A DNA stretch of 12,949 nucleotides from assembly GCA_900553705.1 (NCBI GenBank), contig USEK01000025.1, positions 1-12,949 on the forward strand. The letters run 5' to 3'. The position numbers were made by a program, and so were the translations under genes. The notes under the pieces are model-generated. The model did not search any database. It saw only the letters and a program-made list of their open reading frames with translations, and was not told where the DNA came from. This DNA is from an uncultured Collinsella sp. Lineage in GTDB: Bacteria; Actinomycetota; Coriobacteriia; Coriobacteriales; Coriobacteriaceae. This document shows positions 1-6,353 of this stretch, piece after piece (within the stretch, counting starts at the first letter, position 1; each line of letters starts with the position of its first letter).

Positions 1-48
1 CGAGATTCCTCTACGTCTCGTGGGCTCGGAGATGTGTATAAGAGACAG
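1..48. other. Nextera i7-side adapter (library artefact)
   Basis: Bases 30-48 are the 19-base Tn5 mosaic end AGATGTGTATAAGAGACAG. Before it lie GTCTCGTGGGCTCGG (15-29), an eight-base index TCCTCTAC (7-14) and CGAGAT from the end of P7 (1-6). From memory this index matches Nextera N712. This is synthetic sequence; genomic DNA starts at 49. An open frame crossing the junction reads (M)YKRQ, a known sign of translated mosaic end. Confidence 0.98.
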
Positions 49-486
49 GGGTTCATCATCGAGCGTCACCTGGTAGGTAGCCAGGTTAATCTCAAGGTTG
101 TCGATGTTGAGCACATCGTCGGCGGTGACGGTCTCCTCCTCGCCCATCAGGCGCTGCGCACGAGCCTTAAGCTCGTTGGGCGTCGCCGTGGGGCATACAA
201 AGTCGGCATGCGCGTGGTTCGGCAGACGCAGGGTGCTAAGCGCCTCGTCGTCAACGATCACCAGCATGGGGACGCCGCCGCGGTCGTCGAGCCATTTGGC
301 AATCTGATCGATGCGGTCGCTGCGGATGCCATCGAAATCGAGGATCAGCAGGTCAAAGTCGTGCGCCGCAGTCGGCGAATCGGGGGTTGCCAGGCTCACC
401 TCGACACCCAGGGTGGTCGTCAAGCTGCGGGCAAACTCGTGGAAGCGCGTCGTGCGCGCCATGAACAGGGCACTCTTTTCGGACAT
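49..486 (-). CDS. Orphan OmpR-type response regulator, GlnR-like, 3' end missing
   Basis: 146 codons are visible. The gene starts at ATG 486-484 behind a GGAGG ribosome binding site and runs into the adapter at 49. Residues 1 to about 120 look like a receiver domain: LLILD with Asp50 sits where the phospho-acceptor belongs. The N-terminal acidic pair is absent, and the usual Thr/Ser and Lys positions are not kept (VIVDDE; CPTATP), so it is probably not phosphorylated in the ordinary way. From about residue 124 (VLNIDNLEI, then ATYQVTLDDEP) the first strands of an OmpR/PhoB winged-helix DNA-binding domain begin and are cut off. Actinobacterial GlnR, the global nitrogen regulator, has the same atypical receiver and a similar linker. 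It lies 50 bp downstream of a glnA-type gene on the same strand, so co-transcription is likely. The family call is firm. The GlnR assignment is an inference from context and the short linker match; it could be another orphan regulator. Confidence 0.72.
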
Positions 487-536
487 ATCGGCCTCCAAAG
501 AAATGAGCTCAATCGTACTGGAACAAGCCAGCGTGA

Positions 537-1874
537 TTAGGAGTTCGCCAGGTAGTGCTTGATCTCCCACTCGGTGATCGTAGACTCAAACTTATGCCAC
601 TCGGCGCGCTTCTTTTTGAGGAAGAAGCTGTGGATGTGCTCGCCGAGGGCATCCTTCATAAACTGCGAGTCCTCAAACACGTCGAGTGCCTCTTTGAGCG
701 AGCGCGGCAGCGGCGTGTAGCCGGCCTCGACCATCTGACGGTCGGTAAGCTTGAGCGTCTCGGCAGTTGCCTCGGGCGGGAGTTCCAGCTTGCGCTCGAT
801 GCCGTCCAGACCGGCCGCTAGCGTGACGGCATTGACCAGGTGCGGGTTGGCCATGGGGTCGGGGCTGCGCAGCTCGATGCGCGTGGACAGCTGCTTTCCG
901 GGCTTGTAGACCGGGATGCGGACCATGCTCGCGCGGTTGCGCAGGCCCCACGTGGCGTACTGCGGCACGGAGTCGCCACCCGTGGTGATGCGCTTATACG
1001 AGTTGACCGTGGGGTTAGTGATAGCGCTGATCTCGCGCGCGTGCGCCAGGATGCCGGCCATGTAGTGCTTGGCGATATCGGAGAGGTGGTACTTCTCGTC
1101 GTCCTCGCCCCAAAAGACGTTGTTGCCGTCGTGGTCGAACAGCGACTGGCACAGGAACATAGCGCTGCCGTCCTCACCCGCCAACGGCTTGGGCATAAAG
1201 GAGGCGTGGCACCCGCTCTCGTAAGCCTGCTGCTTAATGATGAGCTTTGCCGTGGTGATGGCGTCGGACATGCTCAGGGCCTCGGCGTGGCGCAGGCTCA
1301 TGCCGTGCTGCGAGCGGCCGGCGGCATGGAAGGTGTACTCCACGGGCACGGACATCTTCTCCAGCGTGAGGACCGTGTTACGGCGCAGGTCGCGAGCGGC
1401 ATCGCTCACCGAAAGATCAAAGTAGCCCACGTTGTCGAGCGGCTCGGGGGTATGCTCGTCGGGGAAGTAGTAATACTCCAGCTCGGCGCCCACGTTGAGC
1501 AGATAGCCGGCCTTTTCGGCCTTGCGGAACATGCGGCGCAGGGCATCGCGCGGGTCGCCGGCAAACGGCTTGCGATCGGGAGTGCACACGTCACAGAACA
1601 CGCGGGCGACGCCATTATGGCTCGGGCGCCACGGCAAAATCTGGAAGGTCGAAGCATCGGGGAACGCCAGCATGTCGGCTTCCTCGGGCGTGGCAAAGCC
1701 CTCGATAGCGGAGCCGTCAAAGCCAATACCCTCCTCAAAAGCGACCTCGAGGTCCTCGGGGCTAATGGCAAAGTTCTTGAGGCGGCCGAGAATGTCGACA
1801 AACCACAGACGAACAAAGCGGATGTCACGCTGCTCTACGGAGCGGAGTACGTAATCGATGTTCTGCTGGTTCAT
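537..1874 (-). CDS. Glutamine synthetase type I homologue with degenerate metal sites
   Basis: 445 residues, full length for a short type I GS and intact. The start at 1874 has a GGGGAG ribosome binding site. Conserved GS landmarks are present: FDGSAIEGF (52-60), GAELEYYYF with Glu131 and Glu133, ASFMPKP (224-230), NPTVNSYKR (287-295), NRASMVRIP (313-321) and RIELRSPDP with Glu334. The N-terminal half resembles Streptomyces GlnA2 by memory. Key positions are changed. The stretch normally written E-x-A-P-G-Q-x-E reads AAGRSQHG, so two metal-binding glutamates become Ala184 and Gly191. The n2-site histidine of GSGMH becomes Phe240. The flap glutamate (G-Y-E-A-P) is replaced in GGDSVP, nearest Asp301. 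In the known enzyme these residues hold the catalytic Mg/Mn ions, so ordinary glutamine synthesis is doubtful. It may be a regulatory or substrate-shifted homologue. It is probably in one operon with the GlnR-like gene. Confidence 0.9.
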   Translation of the reverse strand: MNQQNIDYVLRSVEQRDIRFVRLWFVDILGRLKNFAISPEDLEVAFEEGIGFDGSAIEGFATPEEADMLAFPDASTFQILPWRPSHNGVARVFCDVCTPDRKPFAGDPRDALRRMFRKAEKAGYLLNVGAELEYYYFPDEHTPEPLDNVGYFDLSVSDAARDLRRNTVLTLEKMSVPVEYTFHAAGRSQHGMSLRHAEALSMSDAITTAKLIIKQQAYESGCHASFMPKPLAGEDGSAMFLCQSLFDHDGNNVFWGEDDEKYHLSDIAKHYMAGILAHAREISAITNPTVNSYKRITTGGDSVPQYATWGLRNRASMVRIPVYKPGKQLSTRIELRSPDPMANPHLVNAVTLAAGLDGIERKLELPPEATAETLKLTDRQMVEAGYTPLPRSLKEALDVFEDSQFMKDALGEHIHSFFLKKKRAEWHKFESTITEWEIKHYLANS

Positions 1875-2008
1875 GTCGCTCCCCTTTCTTTCGGGCGGGT
1901 TTCGACTGGTCTATATCGCAGATACTATCGCAGAAAAATGTTTCCGCAGGGTTAAAGCGTATCAAGCGCTCAAAAAACGTGTGCGAACAGGCAGTTGCGA
2001 ACGAGCGG
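1875..2008 (-). promoter_or_regulatory. Upstream region of the GS homologue with a GlnR-box-like site
   Basis: These 134 bp separate the GS-type gene from the end of the LacI-type gene upstream. On the minus strand, bases 1955-1940 read TTAAC-CCTGCG-GAAAC. This fits the actinobacterial GlnR half-site pattern gTnAC-n6-GaAAC in nine of ten defined or degenerate positions (the first G is T). Only one copy is seen, whereas well-studied targets usually have paired sites. AT-rich hexamers TAGTAT and TATAGA follow at about 1928-1913 as possible -10 boxes, with no convincing -35 box. Site function is inferred. Confidence 0.42.
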
Positions 2009-3031
2009 CTAGCGCGAGGTCGAAGCGCGGTGTTCGATGTGGCCGGGAATCTCGATGCGCTTGGGGGCGAGCTTTGCGGCCTCGCCCACGGTGGTGGTAA
2101 CAACGTCGATGCGCTCGGAAAGGCGCTCGACTACGCGCTCGGCAATGGTGAGGGTGTCCTGCGCGGCCGTGGTCACGCCACCAAAGAGCACATGGTTCCA
2201 GGGGTAGTCGTCAAACGTCGCGATCTTGAGCCCCGCCGGCAGCGAGGGTCCCAGCTGCGCTAGCGCCTCGGTCAGACGCAGGAAAACCAAGCCGTTGACA
2301 GCAATGAGGCCGAGCTTTTTACCTGCATAGCCGCGGATGGTCTCGTCCAGGCGGCCGACGCCCGTGGCGCCCCCGTCGGCCAGGGTGACGACCTCGCCGG
2401 CAAGGCCGCGGTGCAAAAGCTCGTCGGTAAAGGCCTCGGCGCGCTTGCGACGCACGGGGCTGTCGTCGCTTGCCTCGGTGAGCAGGCACAGGCGCTCGCT
2501 GCCAGCGGCGGTCAAGGCGTCTACCAGGCCAGCGACCAGCTCACGGTTGTTAGATGTCACCAGATCGACACCGCCGTCGGCAACGTCGCGGTCGAGCAGC
2601 ACAACGGGCAGGCGCCCCGCGGCCGCGGCGATCGCCTTGTCGTTGCCTCCGCAGGTGTTGACGACCAGGCCGTCCACGTCAGCATCGATAAGTCTGGCGA
2701 GCGACTCGGCCTCCTTAGCGGGGTCGTTGCCGCTAATGGCCGTCATGAGCGAGCAGCCGCGCGCGGCGGCGCTGGCGGAAAGTCCTTCAAGCATGGCGCT
2801 CGAGAACGGGTTGGCGATGTCGGCCAGGATCACACCGATGAGGTTGGTACGCGAGCTGCGCAGATTGCGCGCGGCAGCACGTGGGCGATAGCCGGTGCGC
2901 TCGATGACCTCGGCGATGCGGGCGCGGGTCTCCTCGGTCATTTGCCCGGGACGGTTGTTGAGATAGCGCGAGACCGTGGCCGGGCTCACACCCGCCTCGG
3001 CGGCAATGTCCTTGATTCTCATCTGCGCCAT
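2009..3031 (-). CDS. LacI-family repressor, probable KDG-module regulator (KdgR-like)
   Basis: 340 residues from ATG 3031-3029. That start was chosen because MAQMRIKDIA places the helix-turn-helix at the N-terminus as in other LacI proteins; the frame stays open 16 codons further up, and the start has only a weak GGGG site. Residues 5-25 (RIKDIAAEAGVSPATVSRYL) are the helix-turn-helix. The hinge helix lies near YRPRAAARNLRSSRT. A periplasmic-binding-protein-like effector domain follows (LIGVILADIANPFSS, DVDGLVVN, PVVLLDRD, IATFDDYPW). It is divergent from a KDG kinase and KDPG aldolase, and two operator-like repeats lie between them. In Bacillus subtilis the LacI-type KdgR controls kdgK and kdgA in the same combination. 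The expected role is repression of that unit, and probably of itself, relieved by a keto-deoxy sugar acid. Family certain; target and ligand inferred. Confidence 0.88.
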   Translation of the reverse strand: MAQMRIKDIAAEAGVSPATVSRYLNNRPGQMTEETRARIAEVIERTGYRPRAAARNLRSSRTNLIGVILADIANPFSSAMLEGLSASAAARGCSLMTAISGNDPAKEAESLARLIDADVDGLVVNTCGGNDKAIAAAAGRLPVVLLDRDVADGGVDLVTSNNRELVAGLVDALTAAGSERLCLLTEASDDSPVRRKRAEAFTDELLHRGLAGEVVTLADGGATGVGRLDETIRGYAGKKLGLIAVNGLVFLRLTEALAQLGPSLPAGLKIATFDDYPWNHVLFGGVTTAAQDTLTIAERVVERLSERIDVVTTTVGEAAKLAPKRIEIPGHIEHRASTSR

Positions 3032-3096
3032 GGCGCACCCCGTTTCCCAATTGTCAGCAGTCTGAGCCATTTTAGGCATTTTTTTAAAAATCTCGC

Positions 3097-3161
3097 TTGC
3101 AAAACGCTGTAGGTGAGTATACTACAACTCGAAACGAAACCGATTTCGTAAACCGATTTCG
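3097..3161 (+). promoter_or_regulatory. kdgK promoter with two LacI-type operator repeats
   Basis: A TTGCAA -35 candidate (3097-3102) and TATACT -10 (3118-3123) are 15 bp apart, shorter than the ideal 17. Just downstream, AAACCGATTTCG occurs twice (3137-3148 and 3150-3161), spaced 13 bp start to start. The first copy sits in CGAAACCGATTTCG, which matches its own reverse complement at 12 of 14 bases and has the central CG typical of LacI-family operators. Placed directly after the -10 box, these sites would block initiation. AGTATACT (3116-3123) is itself palindromic, so a divergent promoter for the repressor could share it. Confidence 0.68.
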
Positions 3162-3165
3162 GCAA

Positions 3166-3223
3166 GCGTTGGCGCGGAGGTGCAAAGATGTACCCTACCG
3201 TCTTGGCACCTCCGCGCCAACGC
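3166..3223 (+). repeat. Perfect 18-bp inverted repeat in the kdgK leader
   Basis: Arms 3166-3183 (GCGTTGGCGCGGAGGTGC) and 3206-3223 are exact reverse complements around a 22-base loop. AAGA/TCTT inside the loop (3185-3188 with 3201-3204) lengthens the stem. It lies after the operators and 43 bp before the kdgK start. No T-run follows, so it is not a simple terminator. The right arm and loop leave the SD (AAGGAG near 3251) free. It may stabilise the mRNA 5' end or regulate it; function unknown. Confidence 0.8.
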
Positions 3224-3266
3224 CATATCAAAGGTGTACGCACGAGCAAGAAGGAGCTGCGCGACC

Positions 3267-4301
3267 ATGGGTAAAACGGTTCTTACCTTCGGCGAAATCA
3301 TGATGAGGCTCTCGCCCAAAGATCATCTGCGCATTGAGCAGGCAACCGAGTTTGACGTCCGCTACGGTGGCGCCGAGGCCAACACCGCTCTTTCCCTGGC
3401 CTACCAAGGCGACAAGGCCGCTTACGTATCCGTTGTCCCGGCCAACCGCCTAGGCGAGTGCGCGCTGCGCTCGCTGAAGGCCTACGGCGTCGACACAACG
3501 CGCGTCGTGCGTCAGGGCGACCGTCTTGGCTCCTATGTGTTTGAGGTCGGCGCCTCGCAGCGCGGCAACGGCTGCGTCTACGACCGCAAGTTCTCTGCCA
3601 TCAACATGGCCAAACGCGACGTCTTTGACTGGGACGAGATCCTCAAGGGCATCGATGTCTTCTATTTCTCCGGCGTGACCCCCGCCGTCTCCGATGAGAT
3701 GGCCGCCGCCTGCAAGGAGGCGCTCGCCGCCTGCCGCGCCAAGGGCATCACCACCGTGTGCGACGTGAACTATCGCGGCAAGATGTGGTCGCCCGAGAAG
3801 TCGCAGGCCACCATGAAGGAACTCCTGCCGCTCGTCGACATCTGCATCGCCAACGACGAGGATGCGCCCGCCGGCCTCGGCATGACCTGCGTCTCTGGTT
3901 CCCTTGCCCATGGCATCGAGGAGCGCGACACCTACGTCGAGATGGCCCGTCAGATCTGCACCGAGTACGGCTGCAAAAAGGTCGCCTCGGTCGTCCGCAA
4001 CATCTCTTGCGTCGAGCGCTCCATCTGGATGGGCATGCTCTTTGACGCCGAGAGCGGCGAGTACTGGTTCTCCCCTGCTCACGATGTGCACGTGCTCGAG
4101 GGCGTTGCCGCCGGCGACGCTTTCAACGCCGGCTTCGTCCATGCCCTCATCAACGACTTTGACCCGCAGGACGCCGTCAACTACGCGATTGCAGCCTCGA
4201 TCCTCAAGCTCACCATCAAGGGCGATTCCAACTTGGTGACCGCAGACGAGATCGCAGCCGTGGCATCCGCCGCCGACGGTGGCACCCGCGTCGCGCGCTA
4301 G
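3267..4301 (+). CDS. kdgK: PfkB-family sugar kinase, probable 2-keto-3-deoxygluconate kinase
   Basis: 344 residues from ATG 3267, behind AAGGAG. The frame is open further up through the leader hairpin, but MGKTVLTFGEIMMRLSP is the standard ribokinase-family start. Features in order: substrate-binding GGAEANTALSLA (34-45), CDVNYRGKMWS (165-175) typical of KDG kinases, and the nucleotide and anion-hole motif GVAAGDAFNAGF (279-290) with Asp284 as the catalytic base. The motif is slightly off the PfkB signature (E-G where D-[PSTV] is usual). The C-terminal KLTIKGDSNLVT is also typical of KDG kinases. It phosphorylates 2-keto-3-deoxygluconate to KDPG with ATP in the cytosol, feeding the aldolase 253 bp downstream. 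Related kinases for ribose or fructose share the fold; the DVNYR motif and the aldolase neighbour favour KDG. Confidence 0.9.
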   Translation: MGKTVLTFGEIMMRLSPKDHLRIEQATEFDVRYGGAEANTALSLAYQGDKAAYVSVVPANRLGECALRSLKAYGVDTTRVVRQGDRLGSYVFEVGASQRGNGCVYDRKFSAINMAKRDVFDWDEILKGIDVFYFSGVTPAVSDEMAAACKEALAACRAKGITTVCDVNYRGKMWSPEKSQATMKELLPLVDICIANDEDAPAGLGMTCVSGSLAHGIEERDTYVEMARQICTEYGCKKVASVVRNISCVERSIWMGMLFDAESGEYWFSPAHDVHVLEGVAAGDAFNAGFVHALINDFDPQDAVNYAIAASILKLTIKGDSNLVTADEIAAVASAADGGTRVAR

Positions 4302-4554
4302 TCCGTCTCCATTCCGCGGGCCGCAGCTTTCCAATCCCATACCCCTGCGGCCCGCTCCCCGATTCCTCCGGCCGGACAAAACCACCAGTCCCATTCCGGT
4401 TTTGCCTGGCATTCCCTACATGACTGGTCGAGCAGCTGGTTTTGGAATTGCTTGAACCCCAAGCAGTGCCTCCGATAACCAATCCAAAATCGGCTCCTGA
4501 CCAGCATATTTGGCAATCACGCGCCCATGCGCGCCATACATCGAAAGGAACATT
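4302..4554 (+). other. Structured kdgK-eda intergenic spacer
   Basis: 253 bp between two co-oriented pathway genes, with no ORF. It holds several inverted repeats. An 11-bp perfect one pairs 4316-4326 (GCGGGCCGCAG) with 4345-4355. A second pairs CAAAACC (4377-4383) with GGTTTTG (4398-4404). A competing one pairs ACCAGTC (4384-4390) with GACTGGT (4422-4428). None has a terminator T-run. A weak promoter candidate TTGAAC (4452-4457), 16 bp, GATAAC (4474-4479) could drive eda separately. It may be an mRNA processing or differential-expression spacer; no known riboswitch is recognised. Confidence 0.5.
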
Positions 4555-5196
4555 ATGTTCGATCAGTTCTACACCACGCTTGAGTCCCTGGGCATCGTGC
4601 CGGTCGTCGTGCTCGACAAGGTCGAGGACGCCGCTCCGCTCGCCCACGCCCTTATGGCAGCTGGCATGAAGTCCGCCGAGGTCACCTTCCGCACCGCCTG
4701 CGCCGCCGAGTGCATCGCCGCTATGGCCGAGGCCGAGCCCGAGATGTGCGTTGGCACCGGCACTGTCCTGACCGTCGAGCAGGTTGAGCAGGCCCGCGCA
4801 GCCGGTGCCAAGTTCATCGTCTCCCCGGGTTACAACGAGGACGTTGTGAAGCACTGCATCGACATCGACCTGCCTGTCCTTCCCGGCACCGTAACCCCCT
4901 CCGAGGTCACCGCAGCCGAGAACCTGGGCCTCAAGGTCACCAAGTTCTTCCCCGCGTCCCAGTATGGCGGCCTGAACACCATCAAGGCCCTCGCCGCTCC
5001 GTTTGTCGGTCACCGCTTTATGCCTACCGGCGGCGTGAGCACCGCCAACGTCGAGGAGTACCTGAGCTCCTCCGCCATCATCGCCTGCGGTGGCACCTGG
5101 ATGGTCAAGCCGGCCCTGTTTGCCGACGGCGACTTCTCCAAGGTCGAGCAGATCGCCCACGAGGCCATGGACGTCGTCGAGAAGGTCCGCGGCTAG
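4555..5196 (+). CDS. eda: KDPG (2-keto-3-deoxy-6-phosphogluconate) aldolase
   Basis: 213 residues, normal for the family. ATG 4555 was chosen because AAAGGAA lies five bases upstream and MFDQFYTTLESLGIVPVVVL is the usual aldolase start. Class I aldolase landmarks: Glu42 and Arg46 in AEVTFRT, VGTGTVL (66-72), SPGYN (90-94), LPGTVTPSE (109-117), the Schiff-base Lys130 in KFFPAS, and the phosphate-binding PTGGV (157-161). It cleaves KDPG to pyruvate and D-glyceraldehyde-3-phosphate in the cytosol. Together with the upstream kinase it forms the lower part of hexuronate or pectin-sugar breakdown. It could also act on 2-keto-4-hydroxyglutarate, as other Eda proteins do. No uronate isomerases or transporters are in the window, so the source of KDG is unknown. 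A strong terminator follows 18 bases after the stop. Confidence 0.95.
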   Translation: MFDQFYTTLESLGIVPVVVLDKVEDAAPLAHALMAAGMKSAEVTFRTACAAECIAAMAEAEPEMCVGTGTVLTVEQVEQARAAGAKFIVSPGYNEDVVKHCIDIDLPVLPGTVTPSEVTAAENLGLKVTKFFPASQYGGLNTIKALAAPFVGHRFMPTGGVSTANVEEYLSSSAIIACGGTWMVKPALFADGDFSKVEQIAHEAMDVVEKVRG

Positions 5197-5213
5197 GTTT
5201 AGCTCTCTATCGT

Positions 5214-5251
5214 GAAAGGGGGCGTGCCCTAAACCTCGCCCCCTTTCTTTT
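5214..5251 (+). terminator. Rho-independent terminator after eda
   Basis: A perfect 11-bp stem GAAAGGGGGCG (5214-5224) pairs with CGCCCCCTTTC (5237-5247), with a 12-base loop, followed by TTTT (5248-5251). It ends the kdgK-eda transcript. Confidence 0.93.
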
Positions 5252-5352
5252 AAAGCGGCTCGGAAGCGCGCCGTTTCCGTCACGAACAAGAACCAAAACC
5301 GTCTTGTATGCTGATAGAACGTGACGGAAGCGACACGCCTCCAAGCCGCTTT
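5252..5352. repeat. 101-nt imperfect hairpin with repeated A-C mismatches
   Basis: Arms at about 5252-5284 and 5320-5352 pair along their length: AAAGCGGCT with AGCCGCTTT (9 bp), short matched blocks GGA/TCC, GCG/CGC and CG/CG, then TTCCGTCACG with CGTGACGGAA (10 bp). The four internal mismatches (5261/5343, 5265/5339, 5269/5335, 5271/5333) are all A opposite C. ACAAG/CTTGT makes a small apical stem. It lies between convergent genes directly after the eda terminator, with no ORF. It may be a decayed palindromic element or a non-coding RNA; unknown. Confidence 0.7.
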
Positions 5353-5409
5353 GCCTACTCGGCTGGCCGTCGCGCTCAACTAAGTCACTTCGACAAAAGC
5401 CGAGCCACC

Positions 5410-5485
5410 AAAACAGCTGCGGTGCCGTCTGGAGGAATGGACCCTTGCTTCCGGTCTTTTCCTCCAAGCGGCGCCGCAGCTTTTT
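5410..5485. repeat. Long hairpin with T-tracts on both sides (possible bidirectional terminator)
   Basis: AGCTGCGG (5415-5422) pairs with CCGCAGCT (5474-5481), GCCG (5424-5427) with CGGC (5469-5472), TGGAGGAA (5430-5437) with TTCCTCCA (5459-5466), and GACC (5440-5443) with GGTC (5453-5456). The joints are mostly G-T wobbles, with one C-A and one T-T. The loop is nine bases. TTTTT (5481-5485) follows on the plus strand and AAAA (5410-5413) gives TTTT on the minus strand. It lies between the convergent eda and GntR genes, so it could stop transcription from either side. The stem is longer than an ordinary terminator needs. Confidence 0.7.
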
Positions 5486-5508
5486 CGTGCCCCGATGTGC
5501 CCCAACGC

Positions 5509-5575
5509 AGTTGCGGTGAAATAGGGACTGTTTGCGCCACCTAGGCCGCAAAACAGTCCCTATTTCACCGCAACT
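5509..5575. repeat. Palindromic element A (25-bp perfect arms) after the GntR gene
   Basis: Arms 5509-5533 and 5551-5575 are exact reverse complements; they begin AGTTGCGGTGAAATAG and contain GGGACTGTTT. One bulged A (5550) and three more pairs lead to a ten-base loop holding CCTAGG. The outer part matches the element on the other side of the GntR gene (6354-6422). It starts 14 bp beyond the GntR stop codon and may also end that transcript. Confidence 0.88.
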
Positions 5576-5589
5576 TATATGGGGATTGA

Positions 5590-6282
5590 TTAGATGGCCG
5601 AGTCTTTGGACAGCTCAAAATAGTCGGGATGCAAGGCGATAACCGGACCTTGCTCTTCGGGCATCAGGTGCAGGTGTGTCTCTGCCAGATAGCTCGCCGC
5701 GTCGGTATCGCCCCTCTTAATGGCCTCGAGAATCCGGCGATGCTGCCGACGAATCGGCTCCCAATCCAAATCCTGCGACACCATACGCAACCAGTTGTAT
5801 CGCTCAAAATGCGTGTTGATGCTCTTCATCCAATCCCACAACATGTGACGACCGGCAATCTCAAAACATGTCTCATGGAACAGGTTGTCCAGATCAAAGA
5901 AACGACGCGTCTCGCTATGGTCGAGCGACTCGGACTCGGCAAGAATCTGCTCGAGCCGACACTTCTGCTCGGGTGTGGCGGCAGAGCAGCATTTAATAAG
6001 CACGCTTCTCTCGAGTTTCTCGCGCAAGAAACAGGCATTCTCGGCACGCTCCATGCTGATTTTCGAGACATAGGTGCCGCTTTTGGGACGCGTTTCCACC
6101 AGCTCCTGCTCACGCAGGCGCACAAAGGACTCGCGAATGGGCGTGCGCCCGATTCCCGTCTCCTTTTCCAGACCAATCGCCGAAAGGCGCGTGCCGGGCC
6201 TGAGCTCGGCATAGATGATCTTGGACCGCAGTGCGTTGTATGCCTGATCTTGCAGGCTCTGATAATGCTGGTGTTGTTCCAT
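5590..6282 (-). CDS. GntR-family regulator, FadR/FCD subfamily
   Basis: 230 residues from ATG 6282-6280, chosen because GAGGG lies just upstream. The longer open frame to 6396 would read through a palindromic repeat and is unlikely. Residues 10-76 are a winged helix: QDQAYNALRSKIIYAELRPG, then LEKETGIGRTPIRESFVRL, then LVETRPKSGTYVSKIS. Residues 85-205 form an all-helical FCD effector domain with likely metal ligands Asp132 and His136 (D-N-L-F-H), His181 (QHRRIL) and His203 or His205. Such proteins bind small organic acids, often with a metal, and repress sugar-acid or organic-acid genes. It converges on the KDG operon, and UxuR/ExuR-type proteins belong to this subfamily. A link to hexuronates is possible, but nothing in the sequence proves it. 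Palindromic repeats flank the gene on both sides. GTATTAC in its leader is a weak operator candidate. Confidence 0.87.
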   Translation of the reverse strand: MEQHQHYQSLQDQAYNALRSKIIYAELRPGTRLSAIGLEKETGIGRTPIRESFVRLREQELVETRPKSGTYVSKISMERAENACFLREKLERSVLIKCCSAATPEQKCRLEQILAESESLDHSETRRFFDLDNLFHETCFEIAGRHMLWDWMKSINTHFERYNWLRMVSQDLDWEPIRRQHRRILEAIKRGDTDAASYLAETHLHLMPEEQGPVIALHPDYFELSKDSAI

Positions 6283-6353
6283 AAAGCCCTCGGATGAAGC
6301 CCACGGTTTGTCGAATATCACCCGTAATACTATCGCATCCCCCGCCCCCTCAT

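Noticed and set aside
49..486. Truncated regulator and feoB as pseudogenes
   Set aside because: Both breaks coincide exactly with adapter junctions, so they are library ends.
34..540. 168-codon plus-strand ORF beginning MYKRQGFII
   Set aside because: Its first codons are the Nextera mosaic end, and the rest is antisense to the response regulator, which has a proper start and ribosome binding site.
840..1955. Long plus-strand ORF opposite the GS homologue
   Set aside because: Composition-driven antisense frame in GC-rich DNA; no recognisable domain, while the minus strand is clearly GS.
3450..5379. Long minus-strand ORFs opposite kdgK and eda
   Set aside because: Gly/Asp/Val-rich antisense readings; the plus strand encodes well-conserved enzymes with ribosome binding sites.
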